Positions 7,572 through 14,314 of a stretch of 15,153 nt of DNA are shown in pieces. How positions within the stretch are numbered: the first letter of the stretch is position 1; each line of letters opens with the position of its first letter. The position numbers and the translations under genes were made by a program. The notes beneath the pieces are model-generated. The model was not told where the DNA came from. It did not search any database and saw only the letters and a list, made by a program, of their open reading frames with translations. Origin of the DNA: Geofilum sp964396555. Its GTDB lineage: Bacteria; Bacteroidota; Bacteroidia; Bacteroidales; Marinilabiliaceae. The stretch spans positions 1 to 15,153 of the forward strand of contig CAYNFX010000042.1 of NCBI GenBank assembly GCA_964396555.1, written 5' to 3'.

Positions 7572-8234
7572 ATGAAAAAGTATGTATTGATCTTTATCGG
7601 GCTGTTGTATTTCTCCGCTGGCAAAGCCCAAGGTTTTGATGTAGGAGTGGACTTCTACAACCGTTATGTATTCCGTGGAGTTGACTTTGGCAGTTCTCCC
7701 AGCATTCAGCCGACATTATCTTATGGTGTTGGTGGATTCACTATTGGTGCATGGGGTGCCTTTTCGACAGGTACTGGAGTAATGGACTCATTCAACGAAG
7801 CAGACTTGTTTGCTTCTTACGATTTCGACTTCGGGTTATCACTTCTTGCAACGTCCTATTATTATCCGGGTAGTTCGTGGTTTGAGCTTGAAGACGAAAT
7901 ATCCAGCCATGCAATTGAAGTAGGAGCTGCATACTCAGCAGGTGGTTTTTCAGCAAGTGCCTACTACATACTAAATGATACCCGTTACGGAAGTGGATCA
8001 CAAGGTGGTGATACCTACTTTGAACTTGGGTACTCAAAAAACAATGTTGATGTATTTTTGGGTGCTGGAGACGGGTGGCACACAGTAAACAAAGACTTCC
8101 AGGTAGTAAATATTGGTATCGCAGCAACTAAGGAAATTTCAATTACTGAAAAGTTTGCCTTACCGGTTAAGGTTGCCTTTATTGTTAACCCCAATACTGA
8201 ACAGGCACATATTGTAGCAGGATTCTCTTTATAG
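7572..8234 (+). CDS. TorF-family (Gcw_chp) putative outer-membrane porin
   Basis: A 220-residue protein with a signal peptide (residues 1-20, ending AGKAQ). Right after it is VGVDFYNRYVFRGVDF, the conserved Y-V-F-R-G opening of the TorF/Gcw_chp family of putative outer-membrane beta-barrels. Gly- and aromatic-rich alternating strands continue to the end, which closes with AHIVAGFSL. The length fits the family. Whether it forms a pore and what passes is unknown. It is monocistronic, with its own promoter candidate and a strong terminator at 8276-8308. The start at 7572 gives a compact, typical signal peptide. Confidence 0.75.
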   Translation: MKKYVLIFIGLLYFSAGKAQGFDVGVDFYNRYVFRGVDFGSSPSIQPTLSYGVGGFTIGAWGAFSTGTGVMDSFNEADLFASYDFDFGLSLLATSYYYPGSSWFELEDEISSHAIEVGAAYSAGGFSASAYYILNDTRYGSGSQGGDTYFELGYSKNNVDVFLGAGDGWHTVNKDFQVVNIGIAATKEISITEKFALPVKVAFIVNPNTEQAHIVAGFSL

Positions 8235-8275
8235 AAATAAACAATCCTTTTACTTTCAATTCCAATTCAACAGTT

Positions 8276-8308
8276 AACCGGTTGTCCCAATGGGGACAGC
8301 CGGTTTTT
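8276..8308 (+). terminator. strong intrinsic terminator after the TorF-type gene
   Basis: A 13-bp stem (8276-8288 with 8293-8305, one G-U pair) and a 4-base AATG loop, followed by T residues (8304-8308). It also separates the gene from the convergent FKBP-like gene. Confidence 0.8.
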
Positions 8309-8333
8309 ATTTGGAAGCATTTCGGGAACTGAA

Positions 8334-8891
8334 TTAATCCAGTTCCATATAAACCACTTCAACCTCTGCTACAATAGGGTAATAGTTGTTGTCACCAAGA
8401 TCGTATGGCATGATAATGAAGCTTTTGCCATAAAGGCACATATTTCTTATAGCTAAATCCACACCTCTGAATATCTCAGTATCATTAATAGTCCACGAAC
8501 CAACACGGTATGTGGCAGGAGATCCGACGGAATAATTTGTATATCTGAGTGAAGTGGCAGGATTATCCACAGAGTCCCTAACAACATAGTAGTAATTGTA
8601 CCTGATACCGACTGTTCTGCCGGGTAAAACTGTATCTTGAGAAAGGCCCTTTTCAAGAATAAATCCTATCCATCCTTCATCTTCCCTTTTATCAATCATC
8701 CTGTCAGAAGTAGCAAAGGCACTATCTTTAAGTACAAGTTCAATATACTCCTCCCTCAACTCTTTCTCACCTGCAATAAGCTTAGTATAATCCACACCTT
8801 CATATGGATCGTCGCATGATGGATACAACACAAAAGCCGAAGCCAGAAAGACTATTCCACAAAACTTACCAATACTTTTTACCATTCTCAT
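8334..8891 (-). CDS. FKBP-like lipoprotein, probably catalytically degenerate
   Basis: A 185-residue lipoprotein from the proposed start at 8891 (MRMVKSIGKF). A longer frame begins at 8921, but a -7 promoter box at 8930-8937 places transcription start about there, and the inner start gives a normal lipoprotein signal with lipobox LYPSC (Cys26). Residues about 88-184 follow the FKBP order: a PGRTVGIRYNYYYV strand pair, FRGVDLAIRNMCLYGKSFIIMPYDLGD corresponding to the G-x-A-I-x-x-M-x-x-G-x-K segment, then the last strand AEVEVVYMEL. The usual loop with L-D-G-T-x-F-D is replaced by VRDSVDNPATS, so active-site residues are not conserved as expected. It lies just downstream of a real FKBP lipoprotein and may be a diverged duplicate working as a periplasmic chaperone. 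Isomerase activity is doubtful. Confidence 0.65.
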   Translation of the reverse strand: MRMVKSIGKFCGIVFLASAFVLYPSCDDPYEGVDYTKLIAGEKELREEYIELVLKDSAFATSDRMIDKREDEGWIGFILEKGLSQDTVLPGRTVGIRYNYYYVVRDSVDNPATSLRYTNYSVGSPATYRVGSWTINDTEIFRGVDLAIRNMCLYGKSFIIMPYDLGDNNYYPIVAEVEVVYMELD

Positions 8892-8929
8892 ATTCTTTAG
8901 GATTCTTTTTTTACAATACATCTAAGACG

Positions 8930-8937
8930 CAAAAATA
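8930..8937 (-). promoter_or_regulatory. -7 promoter box for the FKBP-like lipoprotein gene
   Basis: Read on the minus strand this is TATTTTTG, a full match to TAnnTTTG. Transcription would start near 8923, which argues for the start codon at 8891. The gene can therefore be expressed apart from the FKBP gene upstream. Confidence 0.4.
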
Positions 8938-8938
8938 C

Positions 8939-8971
8939 TAATTATGCCGAAGCACATGCATTAATTATGCC
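8939..8971. repeat. two direct copies of TAATTATGCC
   Basis: Identical 10-base copies at 8939-8948 and 8962-8971, 23 bases apart start to start. On the minus strand (GGCATAATTA) they flank the expected -33 region of the FKBP-like gene promoter, so they may be regulator sites. Chance duplication in AT-rich sequence is possible. Confidence 0.35.
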
Positions 8972-8980
8972 AGACATTTA

Positions 8981-9529
8981 TTATTTCTCACCAACATTTA
9001 CAACCTCTACGTCATACTTAAGGATAGCTCTTGAAGGTATTCTGTCATCATCACCTACCAGACCATGAGCAAGATGCGGAGGCATAATAAAGGTTGCCTT
9101 GCTTCCCTCTCTTAACAACAAAATTCCTTCTTCCAGACCGCTTTCAACGCCACCCTTACCTACCTGAAACACTTTTGGTCCATCATAAGTGGAACTGTAA
9201 CAAACAGTACCGTCAAGCAGACATATTTCATAATTGAGAGTTACAATCTGTCCTTTGACAATCTTATCTCCGCTTCCATTTTCATGCAAGATATACCACA
9301 AGCCTGTCTTGGTTGGTTGCATATTCAGCTTATTCTCCTCAACATATCGGCCTATAGCCTTCTGCTCTGCATCAACCATACGTCGGTTGTACTCGATAAT
9401 CTTATCCATTGTGATCTCATCCTCCTTTGACTTGTCCCTCCTGCTCTGTGAGCTGGTGCAACCAGATACACTAAGCAGTGACACTGCCATGAGAATACGT
9501 ATACAGTTTCTGAAAACAATAATCTTCAT
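8981..9529 (-). CDS. FKBP-type peptidyl-prolyl isomerase lipoprotein (possibly GldI-like)
   Basis: A 182-residue lipoprotein from the proposed start at 9529. The frame is open to 9664, but that extension overlaps the phosphoesterase gene and lacks a signal; from 9529 there is a lipoprotein signal with lipobox SVSGC (Cys24). A start at 9553 is a second option. Residues 40-75 form a helical linker. Residues 88-180 are the FKBP domain: GQIVTLNYEICLLDGTVCYSS, the VESGLEEGILLLREGSKATFIMP segment, then IPSRAILKYDVEVV. It should catalyse prolyl cis-trans isomerisation of exported proteins. In gliding Bacteroidota the FKBP lipoprotein GldI is similar, but no other gliding gene is visible here, so that name is only a suggestion. 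It follows the phosphoesterase stop by 46 bases. Confidence 0.85.
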   Translation of the reverse strand: MKIIVFRNCIRILMAVSLLSVSGCTSSQSRRDKSKEDEITMDKIIEYNRRMVDAEQKAIGRYVEENKLNMQPTKTGLWYILHENGSGDKIVKGQIVTLNYEICLLDGTVCYSSTYDGPKVFQVGKGGVESGLEEGILLLREGSKATFIMPPHLAHGLVGDDDRIPSRAILKYDVEVVNVGEK

Positions 9530-9575
9530 AAGAGCAAGATTTAAATCAGACATAAAGATATGACATCCAGTCATC

Positions 9576-10589
9576 TTATTCACCATCCAGGAAAGGGTCA
9601 ATTGTTGAGCAAATAAGAGCGACTGCATCATTAATAGATCCCACAAATTCACCGCCTGCAGCATTACTATGGCCTCCGCCAGAAAAATACTGAGAGGAAT
9701 AAGAGTTTATTGCTATTCCTCCCCTAGATCTGAATGACAATTTCACTATGTTTTCTTTCCTTTCTGTTAGCAGTATTGAAACAACAACACCTTTTACTGA
9801 CAAGGGCATATTAACCAGTCCTTCAGTATCACCAGGTTTGTAATCATACTTCTTCAATTCATCAGCCGACAATGCAATATAGGCAACCCTGCCAGATGAT
9901 ATCACCTGAAGTTTGTTGCCCAAAGCATGCCCCATCAGCTTAGTTCTGGATAGTGAATTATTATGGAATATTTCCCTATGTATTCCATCCTTATCAATTC
10001 CTGTTTCAAGAAGATCAGCCACTATACGGTACAACACTGGATTTGAAGAATTATGGTTAAGCATGCCGGTATCCGTCATAATCCCTGAATAAAGGCAGGA
10101 TGCACTTTCAATGCCAGGGGTATAACCCAGACCCCTCATAACCCTGTAACTTAACTCGCAGGTGGATGATGCTCCGGTCTCTGAAATCATTACCTGAGCC
10201 AAAGTAAAATCCGGATATGGATGGTGGTCGATAATAACACGGGGAATCTTCAATGCTCTTACAACACTTGCGACATCACCTATGCGCTTCAAATCATTAA
10301 AATCCAGCAGAAAAAGAAAGTCTGATTTTGTCAGTCTGTCTGTAGCTTTTTCTTTATCAACAGCATAACAAACTATGCTTTCAGCCCCTGGCATCCACCT
10401 AAGATTCTCGGGCACTTCGTCAGGGGATATCACAGCTACATCGTGCCCCAAATCTATAAGTACATTAAACCATCCTAATGACGCACCGATTGCATCTCCG
10501 TCAGGATCCTTGTGAGGTAGAATAGTTATTTTCTGTGGGTGGGTAATATATGAGGAAAGGTGTGACAGTTCATCCCTAAAAAGCTCCAT
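9576..10589 (-). CDS. DHH-family phosphoesterase (NrnA/oligoribonuclease-pAp phosphatase type)
   Basis: A 337-residue enzyme from the proposed start at 10589. The DHH metal-binding motifs are all present: PHKDPDGDAIG (25-35), FLLDFND (93-99), IIDHHPYPD (119-127) and MTDTGMLNHNS (171-181). The C-terminal DHHA1 domain ends with the nucleotide-binding GGGHSNAAGG (304-313). Members with this layout remove nucleotides from very short RNAs and dephosphorylate 3'-phosphoadenosine 5'-phosphate; which activity dominates here is not decidable. The frame extends to 10619, but a -7 promoter box at 10608-10615 lies between the two candidate starts and favours 10589. It is divergent from ndk and probably co-transcribed with the FKBP gene downstream. 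Confidence 0.88.
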   Translation of the reverse strand: MELFRDELSHLSSYITHPQKITILPHKDPDGDAIGASLGWFNVLIDLGHDVAVISPDEVPENLRWMPGAESIVCYAVDKEKATDRLTKSDFLFLLDFNDLKRIGDVASVVRALKIPRVIIDHHPYPDFTLAQVMISETGASSTCELSYRVMRGLGYTPGIESASCLYSGIMTDTGMLNHNSSNPVLYRIVADLLETGIDKDGIHREIFHNNSLSRTKLMGHALGNKLQVISSGRVAYIALSADELKKYDYKPGDTEGLVNMPLSVKGVVVSILLTERKENIVKLSFRSRGGIAINSYSSQYFSGGGHSNAAGGEFVGSINDAVALICSTIDPFLDGE

Positions 10590-10607
10590 AATATCATACT
10601 TAGGTCG

Positions 10608-10615
10608 CAAATATA
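10608..10615 (-). promoter_or_regulatory. -7 promoter box for the DHH phosphoesterase gene
   Basis: Read on the minus strand this is TATATTTG, a full match to TAnnTTTG. The predicted transcript start near 10601 is downstream of the longest start codon (10619), which supports the inner start at 10589. The only nearby TTTG upstream is 14 bases away, closer than the usual -33 spacing. Confidence 0.45.
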
Positions 10616-10760
10616 ACAAAATTTAACAGCAAATATTGCCGAAATAAAAAAATAGCTATATTCACACTTTTTTGCAATAAAAGGGAAACTTTAAGATTTT
10701 ACCGGAAAAGATCAAAATAGAATAATATAGTGAAATAATGCCTTATTAAAAACTAATCCT

Positions 10761-11195
10761 ATGAAAGGACAAATCACTCTGACCATGATCAAGCCTTATG
10801 CTGTCAAAAGACACCATGTGGGTGATATTCTAGCCGAAATCGAACACGCAGGCTTTTCAATCAGGGCCATGAAAATGGTTCAGCTGCCCAAGGAAAAGGC
10901 CGAACAATTTTATGCTGAACATAAAGGAAAGCCCTTCTTCTCTACTCTTGTTGAGTTTATGTCTTCAGGACCAATTGTTGCTGCTTTACTACAGAAGGAT
11001 AATGCAGTTGCTGATTTCAGGAAACTGATTGGATCAACTGACCCGCATGAAGCCGATGAAGGCACTATTCGTCGTAAATATGCTACAGATAAAACCCGTA
11101 ATGCTATTCACGGGTCTGACAGCGACGAAAGCGCTGTCAGGGAAAGTCGGTTCTTTTTCAGTTCAATTGAGGAGTTCTTTTGTGCACCGGAATAA
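10761..11195 (+). CDS. ndk: nucleoside diphosphate kinase
   Basis: A 144-residue enzyme that transfers the gamma phosphate from ATP to nucleoside diphosphates. The family pattern is complete: TMIKPYAV with Lys11, GKPFFSTLVEFMSSGPIVA, the RKLIGSTDP segment, GTIRRKYA, and the active-site NAIHGSDS with phospho-acceptor His117. The length is typical of bacterial Ndk. It is a single gene, divergent from the DHH phosphoesterase and convergent with the DUF721 gene, with only 14 bases between the two stops. No clear terminator hairpin lies in that short gap. The start at 10761 gives the normal N-terminus. Confidence 0.96.
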   Translation: MKGQITLTMIKPYAVKRHHVGDILAEIEHAGFSIRAMKMVQLPKEKAEQFYAEHKGKPFFSTLVEFMSSGPIVAALLQKDNAVADFRKLIGSTDPHEADEGTIRRKYATDKTRNAIHGSDSDESAVRESRFFFSSIEEFFCAPE

Positions 11196-11209
11196 GCATT
11201 GGCTGCGAA

Positions 11210-11512
11210 TCAACGAAGCACTATATCGTTGATGACCTTTGCTCCGACTTCTTTATTGAGGGATTCAATAATTTTACTTTTATGCATTAAAAGGTCGTTG
11301 CGTATTACACTTGAGTTCAGACTCACGTATAATACGCCGCCTTTTATATAGATGTTTTTAGTAATTTTCTCGGCCATGGGTCCAAGCAGGTTGTTCCATG
11401 CCTTCAAAACCCTTGTCTCACGAATTCCCTGCCTCAATTCCGAGGAATCAAGTATCTTATTCAGGATCTCCTGAATGGATTTTGTATTGTTATCCCTAAA
11501 TCTATTCTCCAT
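11210..11512 (-). CDS. DUF721 / DciA-like protein
   Basis: A 100-residue basic protein. The pattern of a helical N-terminus (SIQEILNKILDSSELRQGIRETRVLKAWNNLLG), then IYIKGGVLYVSLNSSVIRNDLLMHKSKIIESLN, is that of the DUF721 family. In other bacteria DciA of this family helps load the replicative helicase. The gene starts 38 bases after the recF stop, and a recF-DUF721 pair is a common arrangement, so the two are probably one transcript. Whether the Bacteroidota protein acts on DnaB is inference from the family. Confidence 0.82.
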   Translation of the reverse strand: MENRFRDNNTKSIQEILNKILDSSELRQGIRETRVLKAWNNLLGPMAEKITKNIYIKGGVLYVSLNSSVIRNDLLMHKSKIIESLNKEVGAKVINDIVLR

Positions 11513-11550
11513 TCTGCTGACTATTTACTACTCGTAGTCTGAGTAAGATA

Positions 11551-12657
11551 TTACAGATCAGAGGTAATATTGCCCTCGCTCACATTGAAAAATCCGAAAT
11601 TCTTACCTGCCTTTTCTACTATCTCAACAAGACGGGTCCTTTGTGTGTCAGTAATAAACACCTGCTTAAAGATATCATTTCCCATCAGCTCTATCAACTT
11701 ACCAGCTCTCTGGTCATCTAATTTGTCAAACATATCATCAAGCAGCAACAAAGGAGCATAACCGCAGTGTCTGGCTATAAACTCATACTGAGCTAGTTTA
11801 AGGGCCAACACAAAAGACTTTTTCTGTCCCTGAGATCCCACCCGTCTTACAGGGTTATCACCAAGCATCAGTTCAAGATCATCCCTATGAACACCCCTTG
11901 TTGTATAGCCCAATGCCAGGTCACGGTTTCGGTATTTTATCAATTGTTCCCTTATATCTCCATTTTGGAGGTGAGAATCATATTGAATTCTTACACTTTC
12001 CCTCGAGTCAGATATGTACTGGTAGTAGCTCAGGAAAACCGGTTCAAGTTCCCTGACAAACCTACTTCTCTCATCAAAAATTGTATTACCCAGAACTACT
12101 AGTTGCTCATCCCAAACATCCAGTTGACTCTCAATTGCTAAAGCGCTGCCTCCGGCATGCTTAATTAGTGCGTTACGCTGTGCCAGACATCTATTATATC
12201 TGAGTAATGCCATCAGGTAGTTTCTGCTAAGCTGAGAGATTACTCCGTCAATAAATCTCCTTCTTTGCTCACTCCCGTCAGTTATGAGACCCTCGTCACC
12301 TGGAGAAATCATAACAAGAGGGATGAGACCAATATGATCAGAAAGACGCTGATACTCCTTTTTATTGCGTTTAAACTGTTTCTTCTTGTTCTTTTTGAGT
12401 CCTGCATAAAACTCCTCTTCCTGACCTTTAATTTCATACAAAGCCTGGATCATAAAGAAGTCCTCGCCATGACACACCAGCTGACTGTCAACCGGATTGA
12501 AATAGCTTTTACAAAAAGACATATAATAAATGGCATCCAGCAGGTTGGTCTTGCCAGAGCCATTGAGACCTACAAAGCAGTTTATGCCAGGTACGAACTG
12601 TAATTCGACCTGCCGCAGGTTCTTATAATTTAACAGATTTACATGTTTAATGTACAT
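11551..12657 (-). CDS. recF: DNA replication and repair protein RecF
   Basis: A 368-residue SMC-like ATPase that helps load RecA at single-strand gaps. It has the Walker A motif GLNGSGKT (30-37), the ABC signature segment SQGQKKSFVLALKLA (275-289) and Walker B PLLLLDDMFDKLD (302-314). The N-terminus MYIKHVNLLNYKNLRQVEL is the normal RecF beginning. The frame is open to 12699, but that adds 14 residues unlike other RecF proteins, and a -7 promoter box at 12678-12685 lies between the two starts; 12657 is therefore preferred. The length fits the family. DUF721 follows directly. recF here is not next to dnaA or dnaN within the window. Confidence 0.95.
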   Translation of the reverse strand: MYIKHVNLLNYKNLRQVELQFVPGINCFVGLNGSGKTNLLDAIYYMSFCKSYFNPVDSQLVCHGEDFFMIQALYEIKGQEEEFYAGLKKNKKKQFKRNKKEYQRLSDHIGLIPLVMISPGDEGLITDGSEQRRRFIDGVISQLSRNYLMALLRYNRCLAQRNALIKHAGGSALAIESQLDVWDEQLVVLGNTIFDERSRFVRELEPVFLSYYQYISDSRESVRIQYDSHLQNGDIREQLIKYRNRDLALGYTTRGVHRDDLELMLGDNPVRRVGSQGQKKSFVLALKLAQYEFIARHCGYAPLLLLDDMFDKLDDQRAGKLIELMGNDIFKQVFITDTQRTRLVEIVEKAGKNFGFFNVSEGNITSDL

Positions 12658-12677
12658 CAGCCTCAGATTAATTCCCA

Positions 12678-12685
12678 CAAAAGTA
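12678..12685 (-). promoter_or_regulatory. -7 promoter box for recF
   Basis: Read on the minus strand this is TACTTTTG, a full match to TAnnTTTG. It predicts a transcript start near 12671 and a leader of about 14 bases before the RecF start at 12657. No clear -33 element was found. Confidence 0.42.
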
Positions 12686-12753
12686 GTAAAAACGGGCATA
12701 GTATTAATTAGTGGAAAAAAGCCTCCTTAGCTTTTATATTAAGCCTAAATTAC

Positions 12754-12761
12754 TAAATTTG
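12754..12761 (+). promoter_or_regulatory. -7 promoter box for the TPR-protein gene
   Basis: TAAATTTG matches TAnnTTTG. A weak T-rich -33 (12732-12735) lies 18 bases upstream. Transcription would start near 12768, with a leader of about 70 bases. With the recF box it forms a compact divergent promoter region. Confidence 0.42.
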
Positions 12762-12837
12762 CGCTGAAAAATAACGAAGGCATATTTTTCACCCGGTTTT
12801 GGAAAAGAAAATATAAGACAATTTAAACAGTCATAAG

Positions 12838-13515
12838 ATGTCAAATAAACAGTCAAGCGCAGCTGAGCAGAACCTACAACAGGTTGAAACTGCCCTGGGC
12901 AGAAGTGAACAATGGATTGAAGACAACCAGAAAAGTATTACAATTTTCATACTTGCTATTCTAATAGCGGTTGGTGGGTACTGGGGATTCAAGAAGTTTT
13001 ATGTTGAACCTCGAAATAATGATGCTCAAAAAGCAGCTTTCCAGGCCCAGAATTATTTCGGTAATGATGACTTTCTGCAAGCCTTGAATGGAGATGGAGT
13101 TGCTCCAGGTTTCCTTGAAATCATTGACAGCTATGGTAGCACCAAAGTAGGTAAGTTGTCAAAATACTATGCCGGTATCAGCTACCTGAACCTTGGACAA
13201 TATGATGAAGCCCTTACATACCTTAAGAGCTTTAATACCAAGAATCCCGAGCTAAAGGCTATAAAGGAAGGTGCTATTGGTGACTGTTATCTTGAACTAG
13301 GCGACAAGGATCAAGCCCTTAAGCATTATAATAGTGCTATCGCAGTCAATGAGGCGGTTACCGCTTCATTCTACCTTCTGAAAAAAGGTATGCTACTTGA
13401 AGAGATGGGCAATAAGGCTGAAGCATTGAAAGCATATAATACAATCAAGGAAGAATATGCAGAAAGTGTAGAGGCTTCTCAAATTGAAAAATATATCAGC
13501 AGAGTATCTCTGTAA
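12838..13515 (+). CDS. membrane-anchored tetratricopeptide repeat protein (YfgM-like layout)
   Basis: A 225-residue protein with a short cytoplasmic N-terminus (1-33), one membrane segment (34-50, ITIFILAILIAVGGYWG), and a C-terminal part made of TPR motifs. The clearest repeats are YYAGISYLNLGQYDEALTYL, GAIGDCYLELGDKDQALKHY and LLKKGMLLEEMGNKAEALKAY. One N-terminal anchor followed by TPRs is the layout of YfgM-type proteins, which work with the periplasmic chaperone network in proteobacteria; the same job here is inference. The gene precedes lumazine synthase, but a terminator-like hairpin lies between them. Confidence 0.8.
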   Translation: MSNKQSSAAEQNLQQVETALGRSEQWIEDNQKSITIFILAILIAVGGYWGFKKFYVEPRNNDAQKAAFQAQNYFGNDDFLQALNGDGVAPGFLEIIDSYGSTKVGKLSKYYAGISYLNLGQYDEALTYLKSFNTKNPELKAIKEGAIGDCYLELGDKDQALKHYNSAIAVNEAVTASFYLLKKGMLLEEMGNKAEALKAYNTIKEEYAESVEASQIEKYISRVSL

Positions 13516-13537
13516 TTTATAATAGCATTAACACCAG

Positions 13538-13574
13538 AAAGAGATTGCCCGTTAAAGCGGTCAATCTCTTTTTT
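13538..13574 (+). terminator. intrinsic terminator or attenuator between the TPR gene and lumazine synthase
   Basis: AAAGAGATTG (13538-13547) pairs with CAATCTCTTT (13562-13571). Inside, CCG/CGG pair after one mismatch. The stem runs into T residues up to 13574. It sits 23 bases after the TPR stop and only 13 bases before the lumazine synthase start. Confidence 0.7.
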
Positions 13575-13587
13575 AATAAGGTAGAAA

Positions 13588-14076
13588 ATGGCAACAACAG
13601 ACCTTTCATCATACGATCCGAGTAAAGTCCCCTCTGCCAGTAAAATGGCATTCGGTATAGTTGTTTCGGAGTGGAACCCCGCTATTACGGGTGCATTGCA
13701 TAATGGAGCTTTCAACACTCTGCTAAAACATGGTGTACTTGAAGCTAATATTGTCACAATGATGGTCCCAGGAAGCTTTGAACTGATAGCAGGAGCAAAA
13801 ATCATTGCCGATACGACCAAAGTAGATGCAATTATTTGTCTTGGATGTGTGATCCAAGGTGAAACGCCACATTTCGACTTTGTTTGCCAGGGGGTAACTC
13901 AAGGTATAGCTCACTTAAACTCCACTTATAATATCCCATTTATTTTTGGTCTTTTAACCACAATGAATCAGCAACAAGCTGAGGATCGTGCAGGCGGAAA
14001 GCACGGAAACAAGGGGGATGAAGCCGCAATTACAGCAATAAAAATGGTGGATAATAATTGGAGATTTAGGAAATAA
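13588..14076 (+). CDS. ribH: 6,7-dimethyl-8-ribityllumazine synthase
   Basis: A 162-residue enzyme of riboflavin synthesis. It condenses 5-amino-6-ribitylaminouracil with 3,4-dihydroxy-2-butanone 4-phosphate. Family motifs are present: VVSEWNPAITGALHNGA (substrate pocket, Trp29), MVPGSFELIAGA (60-70), GCVIQGETPHFDFV with catalytic His95, and the C-terminal FGLLTTMNQQQAEDRAGGKHGNKGDEAA. The length is normal. AAGG lies six bases before the ATG. No other riboflavin gene is in the window. The start is 13 bases after a terminator-like T run, so expression must come by read-through or from a promoter not recognised here. Its 3' end overlaps the -33 region of the tRNA promoter. Confidence 0.96.
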   Translation: MATTDLSSYDPSKVPSASKMAFGIVVSEWNPAITGALHNGAFNTLLKHGVLEANIVTMMVPGSFELIAGAKIIADTTKVDAIICLGCVIQGETPHFDFVCQGVTQGIAHLNSTYNIPFIFGLLTTMNQQQAEDRAGGKHGNKGDEAAITAIKMVDNNWRFRK

Positions 14077-14087
14077 TATTATTTTTG
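14058..14087 (+). promoter_or_regulatory. promoter for the tRNA-Tyr/tRNA-Gly unit
   Basis: TTG at 14058-14060 and TATTTTTG at 14080-14087 are separated by 19 bases, the spacing of the Bacteroidota -33/-7 promoter. Transcription would start near 14094, ten bases before tRNA-Tyr. The -33 element lies inside the end of ribH, so the genes overlap in regulation. This is the best promoter in the window. Confidence 0.7.
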
Positions 14088-14103
14088 CATCGCTGTTTAA
14101 GCA

Positions 14104-14186
14104 GGGGGGATACCAAAGCGGCCAACTGGGGCAGACTGTAAATCTGTTGTCTTACGACTTCGGAGGTTCGAATCCTCCTCCCCCCA
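14104..14186 (+). tRNA. tRNA-Tyr (anticodon GTA)
   Basis: A full cloverleaf with a long variable arm, as expected for tyrosine tRNA in bacteria. The acceptor stem is GGGGGGA (14104-14110) with TCCCCCC (14179-14185) and discriminator A at 14186. The T arm is GGAGG-TTCGAAT-CCTCC (14162-14178). The anticodon GTA is at 14138-14140 in the loop CTGTAAA. The 3' CCA is not encoded, since CAA follows the discriminator, so it must be added by the CCA-adding enzyme. Confidence 0.97.
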
Positions 14187-14197
14187 CAAAAGTTAAT

Positions 14198-14273
14198 GCG
14201 GGAATAGCTCAGTTGATAGAGCATTAGCCTTCCAAGCTAAGGGTCGCGGGTTTGAGTCCCGTTTCCCGCTCCA
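14198..14273 (+). tRNA. tRNA-Gly (anticodon TCC)
   Basis: A standard cloverleaf. The acceptor stem is GCGGGAA (14198-14204) with TTCCCGC (14263-14269), discriminator T at 14270, and an encoded CCA at 14271-14273. The anticodon stem TTAGC/GCTAA encloses CTTCCAA, with anticodon TCC at 14231-14233. The T arm is GCGGG-TTTGAGT-CCCGT, with one G-U pair. It begins 11 bases after tRNA-Tyr, so both are probably cut from one precursor. Unlike its neighbour it carries an encoded CCA. Confidence 0.97.
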
Positions 14274-14277
14274 GGGA

Positions 14278-14314
14278 AGAGGCTGTCTCACTAGAGACAG
14301 CCTCTATTTTTTTT
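14278..14314 (+). terminator. strong intrinsic terminator after the tRNA unit
   Basis: A perfect 12-bp stem (14278-14289 with 14294-14305) with an ACTA loop, followed by eight T residues (14307-14314). It begins four bases after the CCA of tRNA-Gly. Confidence 0.93.

Noticed and set aside
9530..9664. N-terminal extension of the FKBP gene up to 9664
   Set aside because: It overlaps the DHH phosphoesterase end and would place the lipoprotein signal internally. The start at 9529 gives a proper lipobox signal.
12265..12603. A 112-codon plus-strand frame inside recF
   Set aside because: It overlaps the RecF ATPase sequence, whose motifs are unambiguous; the opposite frame has no family features.
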